A stretch of 60,000 nt of DNA from Takakia lepidozioides. Taxonomy: Eukaryota > Streptophyta > Takakiopsida > Takakiales > Takakiaceae. The stretch covers positions 21,268,001 to 21,328,000 of the forward strand of contig CM060734.1 in assembly GCA_030704615.1 (NCBI GenBank), given 5' to 3'. Positions within the stretch are counted from its first letter, which is position 1. Each line of letters opens with the position of its first letter. Made by a program: the position numbers and the translations under genes. This document shows positions 1-11,436 of the stretch, piece by piece. Below the pieces are notes generated by a model that did no database searches, had not been told where the DNA came from, and was given only the letters and a program-made list of their open reading frames with translations.

Positions 1-797
1 GATGCGGGAGTCATCATTATGTGCGAACGGAATTCATCCATTTCTCCGTCTTTGAATTACCCAAAAAATTAAGTGGTGGCACTTCAATTGCCGTTTCGTC
101 TACTTGTGGGATATGTCAGTTGTACTTCGCCGGCTGCCAGTACACGACAGACTTCTTGCATTCAAAAAAATTGAGAAGCGCCGTAAAAATCCATCGCGAG
201 TCGAATTTTTTAGAGTACCTTGCACATTGGCAATAATTGTGATGCTTCACACATGCATCCACGTATGTTGTACTGCCTATCCTGTGATTTGCATTTCGCC
301 GTCACCGGCGCAATGCAGTCATTTCGGCATAAAGCTTGATGTTGGCAATCGTAATGTGTTGCGCACCTTCGTGCCAAGTGTCCCCCTGAGTGTCAGTGTT
401 TGTGCTGTGCTCTTCTGGCACAACACAAACAAGTTTGACTCGGGGTATCCTGTTTATTGGACTCGTGGGGCCGTTGCCGTCTTTCCATAATGGATGTCTT
501 CATATCCTTTGCAGGGTTTGCTTTTCATCCAAACACAATACGGCTTCTTGTGGCTTCTTGTCTTTGAAGACAATTTTTCTAGTTGGCGTCTCTCAGTGTG
601 GCCGACTGCGGAGTTCGGTGCAGACTTTCGCCGTGCATGTCATTCTTACATCCGTTGCCTGCATCGCCCGCAGTCTTTGGGTCAGTGCTACCCTTATTCA
701 CCTCAATTCGTTTGGGGTGGATCCCCTTTCGAGAATTACGGGCTATCAGTTCGGGGGACCCTTTGTGGATTGCAACTTTGGGTCAGTGTAGGAAAAC
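1..797. other. Upstream region with no recognised gene
   Basis: Several short overlapping plus-strand frames exist here, but none shows a recognisable domain and they overlap in different frames. The stretch probably holds the 5' part, introns or untranslated leader of the MULE-like gene that becomes readable from about 798. I see no TATA box or terminal inverted repeat that I can defend. Confidence 0.4.
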
Positions 798-3700
798 ATG
801 TCCAGGGAGGGAGACAGACTTGCTCGATTTCATTCCAATGCATGTAGTCTTCCACTGACTGCCACTGCAGATGACGATGGGTTTGCAGTTGTTCATGAGG
901 ATGAGCTGGTTACAGTGTTCCCTCTGGAATTGGGTTCTCTGCTTGTTCAAAAAGAGGTGTATGACGAGGATGAGAATTTGGATTCTGGACACTTGGAGAA
1001 ACCATTGGTTGGCGAGTGTGGAAGGAAGTGGAGAGTCCTTCCAGGCACATACCGGGTCCTTGGAAAAGAGAGAAGACAATCAGCAGGATCAGTAGTTACC
1101 CCTGGCACTGTAACATCGGTTGTGCAGCAGAAGGGCACAGTTCATGTGAAACAAGAGGTGAGCGCATCCACTACATTCGTGACTCTTTCAGACTCGTCCT
1201 CGGAGGATGTCTTTGAGATTCCTCCGCCAGTGCAGACTCCATTCTTGGATGATGACGAATTGCAGGAGATAACGAGTGTCATTCCGAAATTGAAAGCCCT
1301 TGCAGGGGTGCCTGGGTGCAAGAGTGAGTTGCGTTTTGCTGATTGGGAGTCCCTTCCGGTGTAGCGGGTTCAATATGTGCCAGCAGAGTTTGACGGGGAC
1401 ATCTTGTTTGAGCTCAACCCTCCCACGTCTTCCAGTGGACTAGCTGGGCTTATGCAGGGATGGACAAGAAACATGACGGACACCCTTGTTGCAGGACAAA
1501 AACATCGAACATCCACAACGACATTGGATTGAAATCTCGAAGGTCGGTTTGCGTTGGGCATTGCAAGTGCGTGAATATTTCTTGCCCTCGCCTGAGAAAC
1601 AGCGCTAAACCAAACGAAAGTGAGTGGGAAGGTGTGCCCCTGAATCCTTTCACCCCAGGGCTTGCCCCTCCCAAGACCAATACTTTTGTGTGCAGGTTCT
1701 GCAAACTTGCCCCCTCCTGTGTTTCTGTGTGCCACGCTCGTATGTACCAGGTGACACACCGATGCAAGACAATGACTCGTGCCTGCATTCATATGGGTAC
1801 ACTCGAGCATCCTGTGTCGAAGGGAAGTTGCAGGGATAGCGTGGACATCGCTACAAATCTGCTGAAGCAGGAGTTCCACAATGCCCCTTGTGCAACACCT
1901 TTTGGTATAGCGCTTGCAACTAGCAATGCATTCATGGAAAAACACATACTGGGTGAAGGGGATGCGACACAACCAATGCTGGATGCAGATTCACTTGATG
2001 CAGTGATGGACCATTTCTCTGTGTTGAGCTCTCCCAATATTCGAAACCAGGTGAATGCACTTAGAATGGGCACATGCAGTGCTGGATTCATGGACAACAT
2101 TATGGACCTTAAACGGAGGAGTCGCTATGAATTCATTCAAAACAGTATCTTCCCTGACCAGGGTTCGTCCAAGGTGTATGTGTTCAAGATGTCCACAGTG
2201 GGCGAAGGCAGTGGTGTGAGCATAGTCCGCCGAATGCAACCTGGAGGAGATTTGGCAAAATGTTGGTTAATGTTTGATCACTGCAAACGGGTGAAGGGTT
2301 GGACAACCATGGCGTGCCATGTGTACGATCCAGCGTGCCAGCGTGTGCTCTCCATAGCAATTTGTGATATGCAGTCGGAGGACACTGAATCCCAGATGCT
2401 CATGTGGAATTCTCTCCTGGCCGTCATGCAGCGCAATGGAATGCAGAACACAAATTTTGCGGGCTTCATGGCTGATAGTGCACAGGCAAATTTCAATGCA
2501 GTGCGGCGCGTCTTTGGTTCGGGGGATCTTAAGGTCCCAATGGAAAATAGGGAGCGCACATGCCTCTTCCATTGGAGTCAATCTCTGGCACGTCATACAA
2601 AGCGCTGCATTCGCCCTGACCTTCAGTTGAAGCACAGAAGGCTCTGCCTCAAGTACAAAAATGCCACCTCAATGGGAGAAGCTGAGAGCACTTACCAAGC
2701 AATCCGGGCTTGGTGGTTATCCTCTGGTGCTGCTACTGGTATCCACCTGAAGGAGTTGGAGGACTGGTTGGTTTTCTGGCACTTCAGGTACAGACAGTGG
2801 GGAGCTTTCATGACGGCGGTAAGCCTCTTCAATCCCAGAAACACAAATTTCACTTTGCATCGTGCCTGTTCCTTTGGGGTTGTTGGATTGTCACTTGCAG
2901 AACCTCTTCCATTTCCTTTCGTTCCTCACATTTGCATGCAATGTCTCCTGCAGGACATGTTCTTGGAGGACTTGGCCGACATGCCTTCCTGTAATTTGGC
3001 GGAGACTGTTCACAACGCCTGGATGCAGCAGTCTACCAAAGCAGGACGTGACTTGTATGTGGCCACTGCAGATGACATGGTGCGGGCACTTACACAACAA
3101 ACCAGGTACTGCAATTTTCTGATGGGACGGGGCGGAGGCAAGGGCCCTGATACGACTTTGTTGATGCTAAGGGCTGCGAGCAGGTCCGGAGACCCATCGA
3201 AGATGGCCAGAGCTCTGAACAGGTGCACTGAAGGCTCACCTTTGCAATCCAGGGTCCCCCATTTGGAAGGCGAAGAAACATTTGGATCATGCAAAAGGAA
3301 ATTGAACACTCCTCCAGGGTCGGATGGAAATTCCCATCGGCCGGACAGGGTCAATTTCTTTGTACCAAAGGTGTCTCCGGTGCAGATTAAGTCGTGTGCC
3401 CGCCCCTTCCTAGGTGGGTCCTCTTCCAGTGGAGCAGGTGCAAATCATGCAAGCACAACAACAAGAATCGCATTGGAGGAGGTGGTGTCCTTGGTGCATG
3501 AATCTGATTGCATTGACAGTGAGTGGCATATAGAACGCACCCCACCAGGATCTAGAGTGGCTTGCATGGCAATTCGGACCCCCTCTTTCAAGAAATGCAA
3601 ATAAAAAATATGCAAAGGCTCCAGGGGGACTCCAGCTCCAACATTCACAGGGTTGTTCCGACCTTATCATAGTGGGGAGTCAAAGGACCACAAGTTCTGG

Positions 3701-4084
3701 TTTTGCCCAGACGATATGGCACAATGCGTCAAGGGAACAGTTCGTCCTTCGGTGATAATGAAGCCCCCTCCGCCCGCAATTTGGCCTGTGAAACTTGGGA
3801 CGTCGCTGTCATCAACCGAGATAAGCATGTTGGAGGAGAGAGGGTTCCGTCTTGCACGGTCCCGGGTGGTGCCCTCATGCACTCTGGGCACAGATATGCC
3901 ACATGCTCCAGCAATGCCTCCACCCGGTGCCGACTCCCACCCAACAAAAAGAGATGGAAAAACAGTGCGCCGTGTCGCTTCGGGTGTAGATCACGACTGC
4001 AAGATGGAATCGGCTAGAATTTTGCAGGCTCGGGTGACTCGTATCACCGAAGTCCCTGCCCCGGGGTATGGACGGATTTTGTAA
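798..4084 (+). pseudogene. MULE-like DDE transposase gene, broken
   Basis: The first frame (798-1531) encodes an acidic Ser/Asp-rich region. The main frame (1460-3604, 714 codons) starts with a Cys/His-rich zinc-binding-like region (CVGHCKC, then CRFCK, CHARMYQVTHRCK and an HMGTLEHP motif), as in DNA-binding parts of MULE transposases. A DDE-like core follows: Asp in LMFDHCK near residue 273, Asp in GFMADSAQA near 339, a CxxH motif (CLFHW) near 368, and Glu in CNLAETVHN near 515. D-D-CxxH-E spacing is typical of Mutator-like transposases, which cut and paste DNA in the nucleus. Breaks: an in-frame TAG at 1362-1364, a frame change near 1530, and TAA at 3602-3604 after which the same frame runs open to 4084. 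These could be introns or disabling mutations; I favour a decayed or domesticated copy. No terminal inverted repeats were identified. Confidence 0.6.
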
Positions 4085-4819
4085 CGATGCGTGAGGGCGC
4101 TCTCGGCATGAGAGGGAAGTGGGTCCCCTACAAGCATCAATATTACATAAACCTTGTAATTATGTGCTGCGACGGTAAGAGAGACCAATTCATTCACCAA
4201 GCCACACTAGGCTACGGAGAAATCATCACCCTTTTGCAGCGGGACACCTCGCGTAGGGCTCCGCCAGATTCTCTTTGAACACATACGAGCCATGCCTACT
4301 TCCCATGTTGGTTTCCAGGTTATCGTGTGAAGACTTTGCATTCAGGACAAACACATACATTTCGTTCACGGAACCAGGGCAAATGCACATGCCATTCATT
4401 GTAAACGTCTATCTGTGAGTTGAAATAAAATGTGTCAATCATTCTGAGCTCAATTCTGCCATATTTTCATATTCCTCTTTTTGTGCAGGCATTGCAAACA
4501 TGGTGCATGGTAGCCCCCTTTGTTTTGTCCACGATAATAGGCCCTCTTCTTGCAATCCTCGTCTATAGGACCTGCTTCTCCAACAGATTTGTGCCGCTCA
4601 TGCTTCCCTGAAACATGAGTTCACCTCACGCTTTGCAGCTACAACGTGAGCTTACCTCCCAAGCTCACGAGGCTGGGCTCACGCCGTAGCTACACTGGGG
4701 ACTTGTGGTACAACCCTCCATGTTCATGCATCCTATCCGACTATGCGGAGGCCATTGCTCATCAACAAAGTTTCATGTTATCTCCCCCATGAGCACAACA
4801 GGCACCTCGGTGCTCAGGT
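4085..4819. other. Intergenic, with hairpin and possible poly(A) signal
   Basis: No gene is visible. An AATAAA hexamer at 4424-4429 could serve the upstream transposase gene. At 4645-4669 there is a perfect 9-bp inverted repeat (CGTGAGCTT with a 7-nt loop). The rest is unremarkable. Confidence 0.4.
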
Positions 4820-7292
4820 TTACGTCAATGATACTGCACAGGTTTCAGGGGATAGTTCTAGTGACTGAAATACCAATTTCATCATTTTTGGGGGTCTCGT
4901 GATATTCAGAGTTTTAGACATTTTGTGTCCCTCCAAAATTTTGTAATAAAATTTGTGCCTGTTCGTGGTAATGTCGTTAAAAGATGGTTTCTCATCATCA
5001 TCCTCAATTGGACAGAAAGGCATATTATCAACACCACAAAATGGAATTCACCATACATGCACTCTCTTTTGTGCCATTTAGCAAAGTCATCCTTTGGGCA
5101 CACCACAGATTCCCACATAGTAGTAATTCGATTGAAGATGGTTGCTGCACCCATGCAGCCATTTCCATCATCTGTCTGACATACCTCTTCACAATCACAA
5201 TGACAATCAAAACCGGAATGAATACCAGACTTGGCACGCATGTTGTTGAAGCCCAATCGCAGTTCCTCCATTTCCACATGGTAGATGTAACAACAGACAT
5301 TCATGTCCTTCATTCGCTTGACAAAAAAAGGTTTCAGTCCATCAAAAGATCGTTTGCCAATTATCACGTTGGGGTATGCTCTTTGAAAGCGCAAATAGAA
5401 ATCCATCTACACATGCAATACAACGGTTAAATGGAAGTCCAAAACTTCATGTGGAATCAGAAAGACTCCAGCCCTAATCCAGGAACTTCCACAGTGGCCA
5501 CCACTACCCAATTTTCCACATATGTCTATGTGGAATACTCCCTAATCCATGACTGTCCATGACAAGTCAAGGTGAAGACACGACAACACACAAAGTGCAT
5601 GAGGAGTCCATACGCAGTCCTAGACATTCAATAATTCACAAAGCATCACAAATCAAATCCAGTCAGAATCCACCTACAGTCCTTGACATTCCACAATTGC
5701 AATCTGGCTGCCCATCATGGACAGCCAGTCCCTAGTTTCCACATTAGTAGGCAAGCACTACTAAGGAAATCCAAGCATCTCCACAATTGGAACTATGAAC
5801 CTCATGTAGGACATTGTGTATATGCTGCATTCCAAAAACTTGCACAAATCCAAAGATTTCCTTCAGACTGGCACATAAGTCCTTTTCCTCGTAATGAAAT
5901 GCTTTGAGCCGCTTTCTTGTGACATCGTTTCTGTTGGGACTGACTTGAGTTTGAGACCACCACCATGAAACCACCAATTCTTTAGTGGCATCTGAAATAA
6001 CGTCATATCTCATCTTTCTCAAAGACAGAGTCCAGCAAATTTGGCCACTTCCATTCAGCAGCTTCTGCCACTCCACTGCTCCACTAACATTGCGATGATG
6101 GATCCCCAAAACCTGAGCCTTGGATAGCAGGGAAGTTCTACACCCCCCTCTCACAACCGCATTAAGAAGCGCATGCTTGCTAGCTAAGGTAGATGCAAAC
6201 TTAGCCATTTTCAACTCAGACAGGGATTTTGTCAGGCCATCTATGACCTCCTGCTGTGTTTGAATGATCTTAGGATCTTGAACATAATCAGGTAACATTG
6301 GGGAGATTGTAGGGTGTGAAAGGACCTTTTCCAAGACAAGTGTCTTACTTGCAGGTCCAGGGAAGATTGCCAAAGTCTTCAAAATGCAGTCGGCAATGAG
6401 TCGTGCGGCCCTTCTAACCTCCCTTTCCAAGACAACTTCCTCCACACTGTCACCCAATGATGCACAGTGGTTCGGTTGAACTGACTCAGAATGTTTGCGG
6501 GCCCTATAACGACGTTGGCTCTCCCGTTTTCGCTCGTCGAAAGCGCGGATTCTTTGCAATACCAGCGCGGCATCTTTAGTCCTCTGCGCAGGCCCAGGCC
6601 TGTAAACCCTAGATGACTGCTATGATCCTCTGACTTGAGGAACCATTCACCCGCACCCAGTTCATGAAACCTGCAAGTGAAGAACACACATAACATTAAA
6701 GGACATTTGATCGCAATAGAAGCAAGTAGATATGAGAACACACATATACACAGAAGTGGTTTCCCAATCCCCAACTCCTACTGCTCGGACAAAGCTCTAA
6801 TGCTTGTAATGCTTCGATGCGTAGCCACCGCGGGTTGTCTGCAACACTTGCATCAACCATGCCTGGAATCCATGACCCATTCTTGAATCAAAAGCCTGCC
6901 AGAAAACAACTCGATGACATTAGATTAGGGATTGCAAACATCAGTGCATGTGAAAAGGAACATGCCAACTCATAATAGCAAAGATAGCAAGCCGAAGCCA
7001 CCTGTATGCCATGAAGAGGTCCCTCTTGCAGAATCCACCAGCCTCCAATGTGGAGGTATGTTTTAAGGTCTCCTTCAGCAGTATGTCTCAGGCATAACGT
7101 CCAATTCTCAAATGTGGCTGATATCATCTGAGGTGAATAAGGAAGAATGTTGATGCCCCACGGATGTGTGGCTTCCAAAACCTTGTACAGTATAAGATCG
7201 CCATGCCGAGGCCCATCATGCAAAGCCAAGGAAGGGGTTCTAGAGCAAATGTGGGCTTCGACTGGAAAGGTCCGTTGGAGGCAGTTCCACAT
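4820..7292 (-). pseudogene. Multi-exon Cys-rich gene of unknown function, probably decayed
   Basis: Read on the minus strand, four coding-like blocks line up. (1) 7292 to about 7003 opens at ATG and ends at a CAG|GT donor-like site. (2) About 6885-6785 reads DNPRWLRIEALQALELCPSS. (3) From an acceptor-like TTGCAG near 6670. (4) A long open frame about 6610-5744, Arg-rich at its N terminus. Reading continues into 5406-4820 with a Cys/His-rich part (CHCDCEE, VCPKDDFAKWHKRECMYGE, MPFCPIE). The last part needs a frame change near 5030 between the WHKREC and MPFCPIE motifs, so this copy is probably inactive. I do not recognise a named family. The Cys/His pattern suggests metal binding, and the pattern of a large, intron-bearing, decayed gene suggests a transposon-linked family. 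Exon limits are approximate. Confidence 0.4.
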
Positions 7293-8354
7293 ATGCTCAA
7301 GTCATTCATTGTAAAGCTCATTCCAGCTCTACCTCTTCAGCACTCAAGTACTCTTCATCAGCATCGTGAACCAACATCACGATACAATAGCACTCACCCA
7401 ACACACTCTCGCTATACACGGCGGACAGTAGAAGAGAGACAGCAAAGTCCGAGAGATGGATTCAAGCACACGACAAAGTGCAACAGACGAGAGAGAACGC
7501 ACGCACAAGAGTGGGAACTACAACCCGATGAATGGGTTCCGTCCATCTCTCTCATCGAGAATTCAAAATCGCGTATGTCAGGAAAAAAAACAAATTACAA
7601 AAATACAAAAACCGACACGTCACCTCATATGAAACTATGTCGACCTGCAATTTTGCAGCGGATTTGTCCATTTGGCAATGAGCCATTGGAGAGCATCCTT
7701 TTATATACCCTTTTAGTAAAGGTAACCACCCCAAAAAATAAAATCAGAGTACACCATGGACTTGGCAAAATAAATCACCTTGTTGGGACATATATTAGTC
7801 CATAGGAGCCAAATGGAGAGGGATTTTGCCACTTCAAATCCATATCTATGATGTGGACCAAAATGGCCACCTTATGTCCAAATTTCAATGGAATTGACCA
7901 ATGGCGCATAGGACTTCTTGGATCCATTGTAATTGCGGAAACAAGTCCACTATATGGTCTTCAAAAGTCCATAACCTTGTCATTTCTTATCGGATTCATG
8001 ATTGGAGAGTTGCTATGGGTATGTATTGAAGCTAGGAATCCAATGGCATATATATTTGTTGGTTTTAATGAGTTAATTCAAAAAAATTGATGATACCATC
8101 AATCGTAGTCATCTAAAACTGTGCCGATAACGTCTATTTTGGTCTAGTCATTCCTGCATTCACCCGACTACAGGGGTTGGACGACAGCCAGATTGCAAAG
8201 GTTGCCATCATATTATTTAGGAACAAAGTGTCGATGCGTCATCCATACACTAGGCATGACAGCGATGTTCTGAGTCTGGAGGATTATTGCAAATACAAGA
8301 AGTTTAAAGGAGGCACATTATTGATGATATAAGGAGCCGACGAAGGACAACTGA
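7293..8354. other. Intergenic region
   Basis: About 1 kb with no convincing coding frame. The segment next to 7292 would be the upstream region of the minus-strand gene. An A-rich stretch lies at 7565-7615. Nothing else could be supported. Confidence 0.4.
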
Positions 8355-8946
8355 CATCCATACACAAAGGCTGAGTGGCAGACCATCAAGCATAGGTACG
8401 AAATCAACAAGGCCCAGTTTGTGCACTTTAAGAATGTTCTCGGGGACATCTACCTTGATGCGAAACTGAAGGCAACTACGGGAAAGCAGAAACAACCCAT
8501 TCAATTTGTGAATTTAATTAAAGCCATGAAAATGCTTGCGGAGTCGACCGGAGGTTCATATAAGAGTTTACAATGTGTGCGAGATTGGGAACAAGGCTCG
8601 GGATATTGGGACGCTGACAATGTTCGCCATAAAAACATTTGAAGTTGTTTCGCTCATCATGATCAGCACATTGAATGAGCTACCAGACAAGATTGAGCCT
8701 TGGACGGAAAATGAGTTCACGGACCTCTTCAATGACATGAGGTCAAGAAAAATCAGGACCAACGTATTCTGTGTCATCACGGATACTGATAGTTCTCGTG
8801 AGCTGATGGCGTACATTCATTCTTCAAATGAGAAATTCTTTATAAAGACAAGCTTCTACATTCCATCGAAGAGGGAGACTTCATACCAGTCATTACTGGT
8901 TCAAGACATGCAAAAAGCAAGGTATCTTGGGATGAAAAAAAGATAG
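8355..8946 (+). pseudogene. Remnant of an unrecognised protein gene
   Basis: One plus-strand frame from about 8355 reads as plausible protein (AEWQTIKHRYEINKAQFVHF, then a Lys-rich stretch) to about 8550. A second frame then takes over, reading NKARDIGTLTMFAIKTF and ELPDKIEPWTENEFTDLF to a stop at 8946. The switch implies a frameshift or intron. The second part has an alternating hydrophobic pattern (RTNVFCVITD) like a beta-alpha enzyme fold. I do not recognise the family. The last codons run into the hairpin array that begins at 8902, so the C terminus is not original. Confidence 0.3.
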
Positions 8947-9290
8947 ATTGCTGCAACCCTGCCATACTAGTCATAAATACCCCAAGACATGTCTTCAAAC
9001 AAACATCTTGGGCATGACAAAACAGGTTGTTGCATCCTACCTAACCAGCCTTTTATTACACCAGGACATGCATCAAGCAAGACATCTTGGGTATATGGAC
9101 CAGCCTGCAATTTTTCAGATTCAAGACATGTATCCAAGCAGCTCACTTGGGCATGACAAAACAGATTGCAGCATTCTACCATACCATTCGTAATTACCCC
9201 AAGACATGCATCATGCAAAGTATCTTGGGGTATGTAAAATCAGCCTGCAATATACAGATTCAAGACATGTACTTCACACAAGCATCTTGA
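8902..9290. repeat. Array of six imperfect hairpins with alternating spacers
   Basis: The motif CAAGACATG recurs at 8902, 8982, 9062 (as CAGGACATG), 9122, 9200 and 9261. Each is followed 15-25 nt later by its near inverse, ATCTTGGG or a variant, so every unit can fold. Two spacer types occur: a long one (GATTGCAGCATTCTACC-like) after units 1, 2 and 4, and a short one (AGCCTGCAAT...CAGATT) after units 3 and 5. Units 3-6 therefore form a dimeric array. Confidence 0.7.
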
Positions 9291-10413
9291 GCACCTGAGA
9301 TCCGGCCCTCTTGGCTAATAAATCCTTAAGTTGCAGGTCACGGGCCTGATGTCATGACAAAGGCCAAAGTCATTGGCACGAGTCCACTAAGGCCTACCAC
9401 CACCGTTTTTTCAAGAGGCTTATGCTAGGGTTTGCAAAAGCACCTCACTATGATCCATTACATACCAAATCCACGTCTGAAACAAGGCAGGGCAGTGCCT
9501 TATCAGGCTACCGCCAAGAAATTCAAGGCTACCTCGTCCATAGAATCACAAAGTCACTGAAGCCTTACCCATAAAACACAGATTCTCTAGGCCATAAAAT
9601 CAAAACCTAGCTTAGTAATCCACAGGCACTGCTGTCAAGGATCACAAGACAAGGTAAGGTCTGGATGCAGGGCTTCAGGAGACATGCATGACAGGCCGAG
9701 ATGCCCCACCAATGGCAGCAAAACATAAGCAAAAAAGAAGCTGCAACATGCCAAACCAAGAGCAGACGGACCGAATTCGGGGCTGCAGCCAGCAGCCAGA
9801 TCAAGACGCCACAACACAAAATGCCCCTCTGCCCACATCCACATCTGCATGCTCAAGCAAATTCAAAGCAAGTGAGGATCCTCACTGGTCCCATCACAAG
9901 CCCCCACAAAAATCAACAGATTGTTGAGGATTGTGGAACCCCAGGTGAATCACAGACCCTCACACTTGTTATCGATGCCAACTAAGAACTTAAAAAACAA
10001 GAGATGAAGACAAAAACAGAAGGAGTCCTAGTCACCAAAAGCACCTTGAGCGATTGGAGAAAAGAGTTGTGCGCCATTACCACCAGCGAGCCGTCTCCAA
10101 CAAAGCAAAGACGCAATGAGGCATACAAGCAATCTTGCAAGGTTAAGAAGGGGAGGGAGAAAGACTTCCTACCATAGGCACCGCTGCAAAAATTAAAGGC
10201 CAGAGGAGGGAACACAACAAAGCATTCATAGCTTTGTCTCCCGCATGTAGGAGGGACCAAGCGCCGCCATTGCGCATCCCCAGGAAATCGCTCAGCACGG
10301 GTACCATGCAGCCAACAGGGCAGCAGCAAAAACGCAGACGCCATAATGCTCCCCCCGCGAGCTTAGAAGCACAGCTTCTGATGGCGGGAGAGACAACTTA
10401 GGGCATTTGCCCG
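9291..10413. other. Intergenic region
   Basis: No coding frame with recognisable motifs. The sequence is neither clearly repetitive nor clearly coding. It leads into the TCATCC/GGATGA hairpin zone that hosts element A. Confidence 0.35.
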
Positions 10414-10440
10414 ATTTTTCATCCGCATAGGATGAAAAAT
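10414..10440. repeat. Perfect palindrome of the TTTTTCATCC/GGATGAAAAA type
   Basis: ATTTTTCATCC and GGATGAAAAAT form an 11-bp perfect inverted repeat around a 5-nt loop. The same arms recur at 17581-17795 on the far side of element A, so A landed inside a locus built from these hairpins. Confidence 0.75.
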
Positions 10441-10654
10441 AGTCATAACATCCCTCAAACCCGACGGATTCCATCCGTAACTAGGTTAAAAAATAGTTTT
10501 AAGGGTTGGGGTTAGGGTTTCACACCGTAATTAACCATAATTAGGGGTAGTTAAGATCAGATCAGGGCCATAAACAGGTGCACCTATCATCCGGTTCAGA
10601 TGATAGAGACAAAAAATCATCCATGAGCTCGTCCATTGGAAACATCATCCAGCA

Positions 10655-11381
10655 TGTCGCGGCCCCTTGCCTTGAGAGCAGGGGGTCGGGACACATGAGG
10701 GGCTGCCCCTGTGGTGGGGGCAGCGGTAGCGATAGGTATGGGGGGCTGAAGCACCCTTGAGTGCCCAAGGCACTCAGGGAAGCGGAGGCGCTCACTAGGT
10801 GGAGCCCCGCACACCGGGTTGCGGTGGGGGTGGCTCCACAAGGGGTGGTGGTAGCTTAGTGGGACTTAGTGGGGGTGGCATAGGACTCACCATGGGGGCG
10901 GAGACCTCGTGGTGGGAGTTGTGGGGAGTCTTGGGACTCATCACGGTCCATAGGGGCCGTGGTGAGCGGGCCAAGACTCACCGCGACTCACCACCGGGAA
11001 TCGAGGGTCTTCGTGGTGGTTCGCCATAAAATGGCATGGCTGGTTGTGAAACCCCCGCGGACAGCTACAGAAGTATATATAGGGAGTAGTAACCCCGAGA
11101 ACGGTGCAAGCCCGTTGGTGACCAAAAACTAGTGAGTGAGCGAGCGAGCCGGAAAGCGACCAAAGAGTGGGGAGCTGTTCCGGACTGCCAACTACCAAAG
11201 GGAATTCCCGCTAGTTCCAAATCGGTGGAGGGTTCTTTGGGAGAACAAAGGGGGACCGTTATGCCCCGGTGAGCAGCCGAAGCTCCAAGTTGGCCCGGCG
11301 GCCAGGTTGGGAGTCAGGCGCGCGCATCAAAGCGAGTAACTATGACTTGAAGGGGAGCTTACCGAAGTGAGGTGCGCGATA
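10655..11381 (+). repeat. 5' LTR of element A
   Basis: 727 bp, beginning TGTCGCGG and ending GCGCGATA, where the related element C ends GCGACA. It is collinear with 16780-17506. Differences are at about 10673, in the AGCGGTAGCG motif, in GAGTTGTGGGG and in CCCGCTAGTT. The 5' LTR has A or T at each where the 3' LTR has G or C. Confidence 0.93.
11074..11081 (+). promoter_or_regulatory. TATA box of element A LTR promoter
   Basis: TATATATA lies about 300 bp before the LTR end and is followed by AGGGAGTAGTAACCC. It is conserved in the 3' LTR (17199-17206) and in element C. This is the expected position for the RNA polymerase II promoter that starts the genomic retrotransposon RNA. Confidence 0.65.
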
Positions 11382-11383
11382 CT

Positions 11384-11395
11384 TGGTATCAGAGC
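11384..11395 (+). promoter_or_regulatory. Primer-binding site, initiator tRNA-Met type
   Basis: TGGTATCAGAGC starts 2 nt after the LTR. It is the standard plant retrotransposon site complementary to the 3' end of initiator tRNA-Met, used to prime minus-strand cDNA. Confidence 0.9.
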
Positions 11396-11436
11396 TTAGA
11401 GTTCAGTACGCGATCGTCCTTGGGATTGGCCTCATC

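Noticed and set aside
8902-9290. CRISPR-like array of regularly spaced repeats
   Set aside because: Spacers are of two recurrent types rather than unique, units are diverged hairpins, and the context is eukaryotic.
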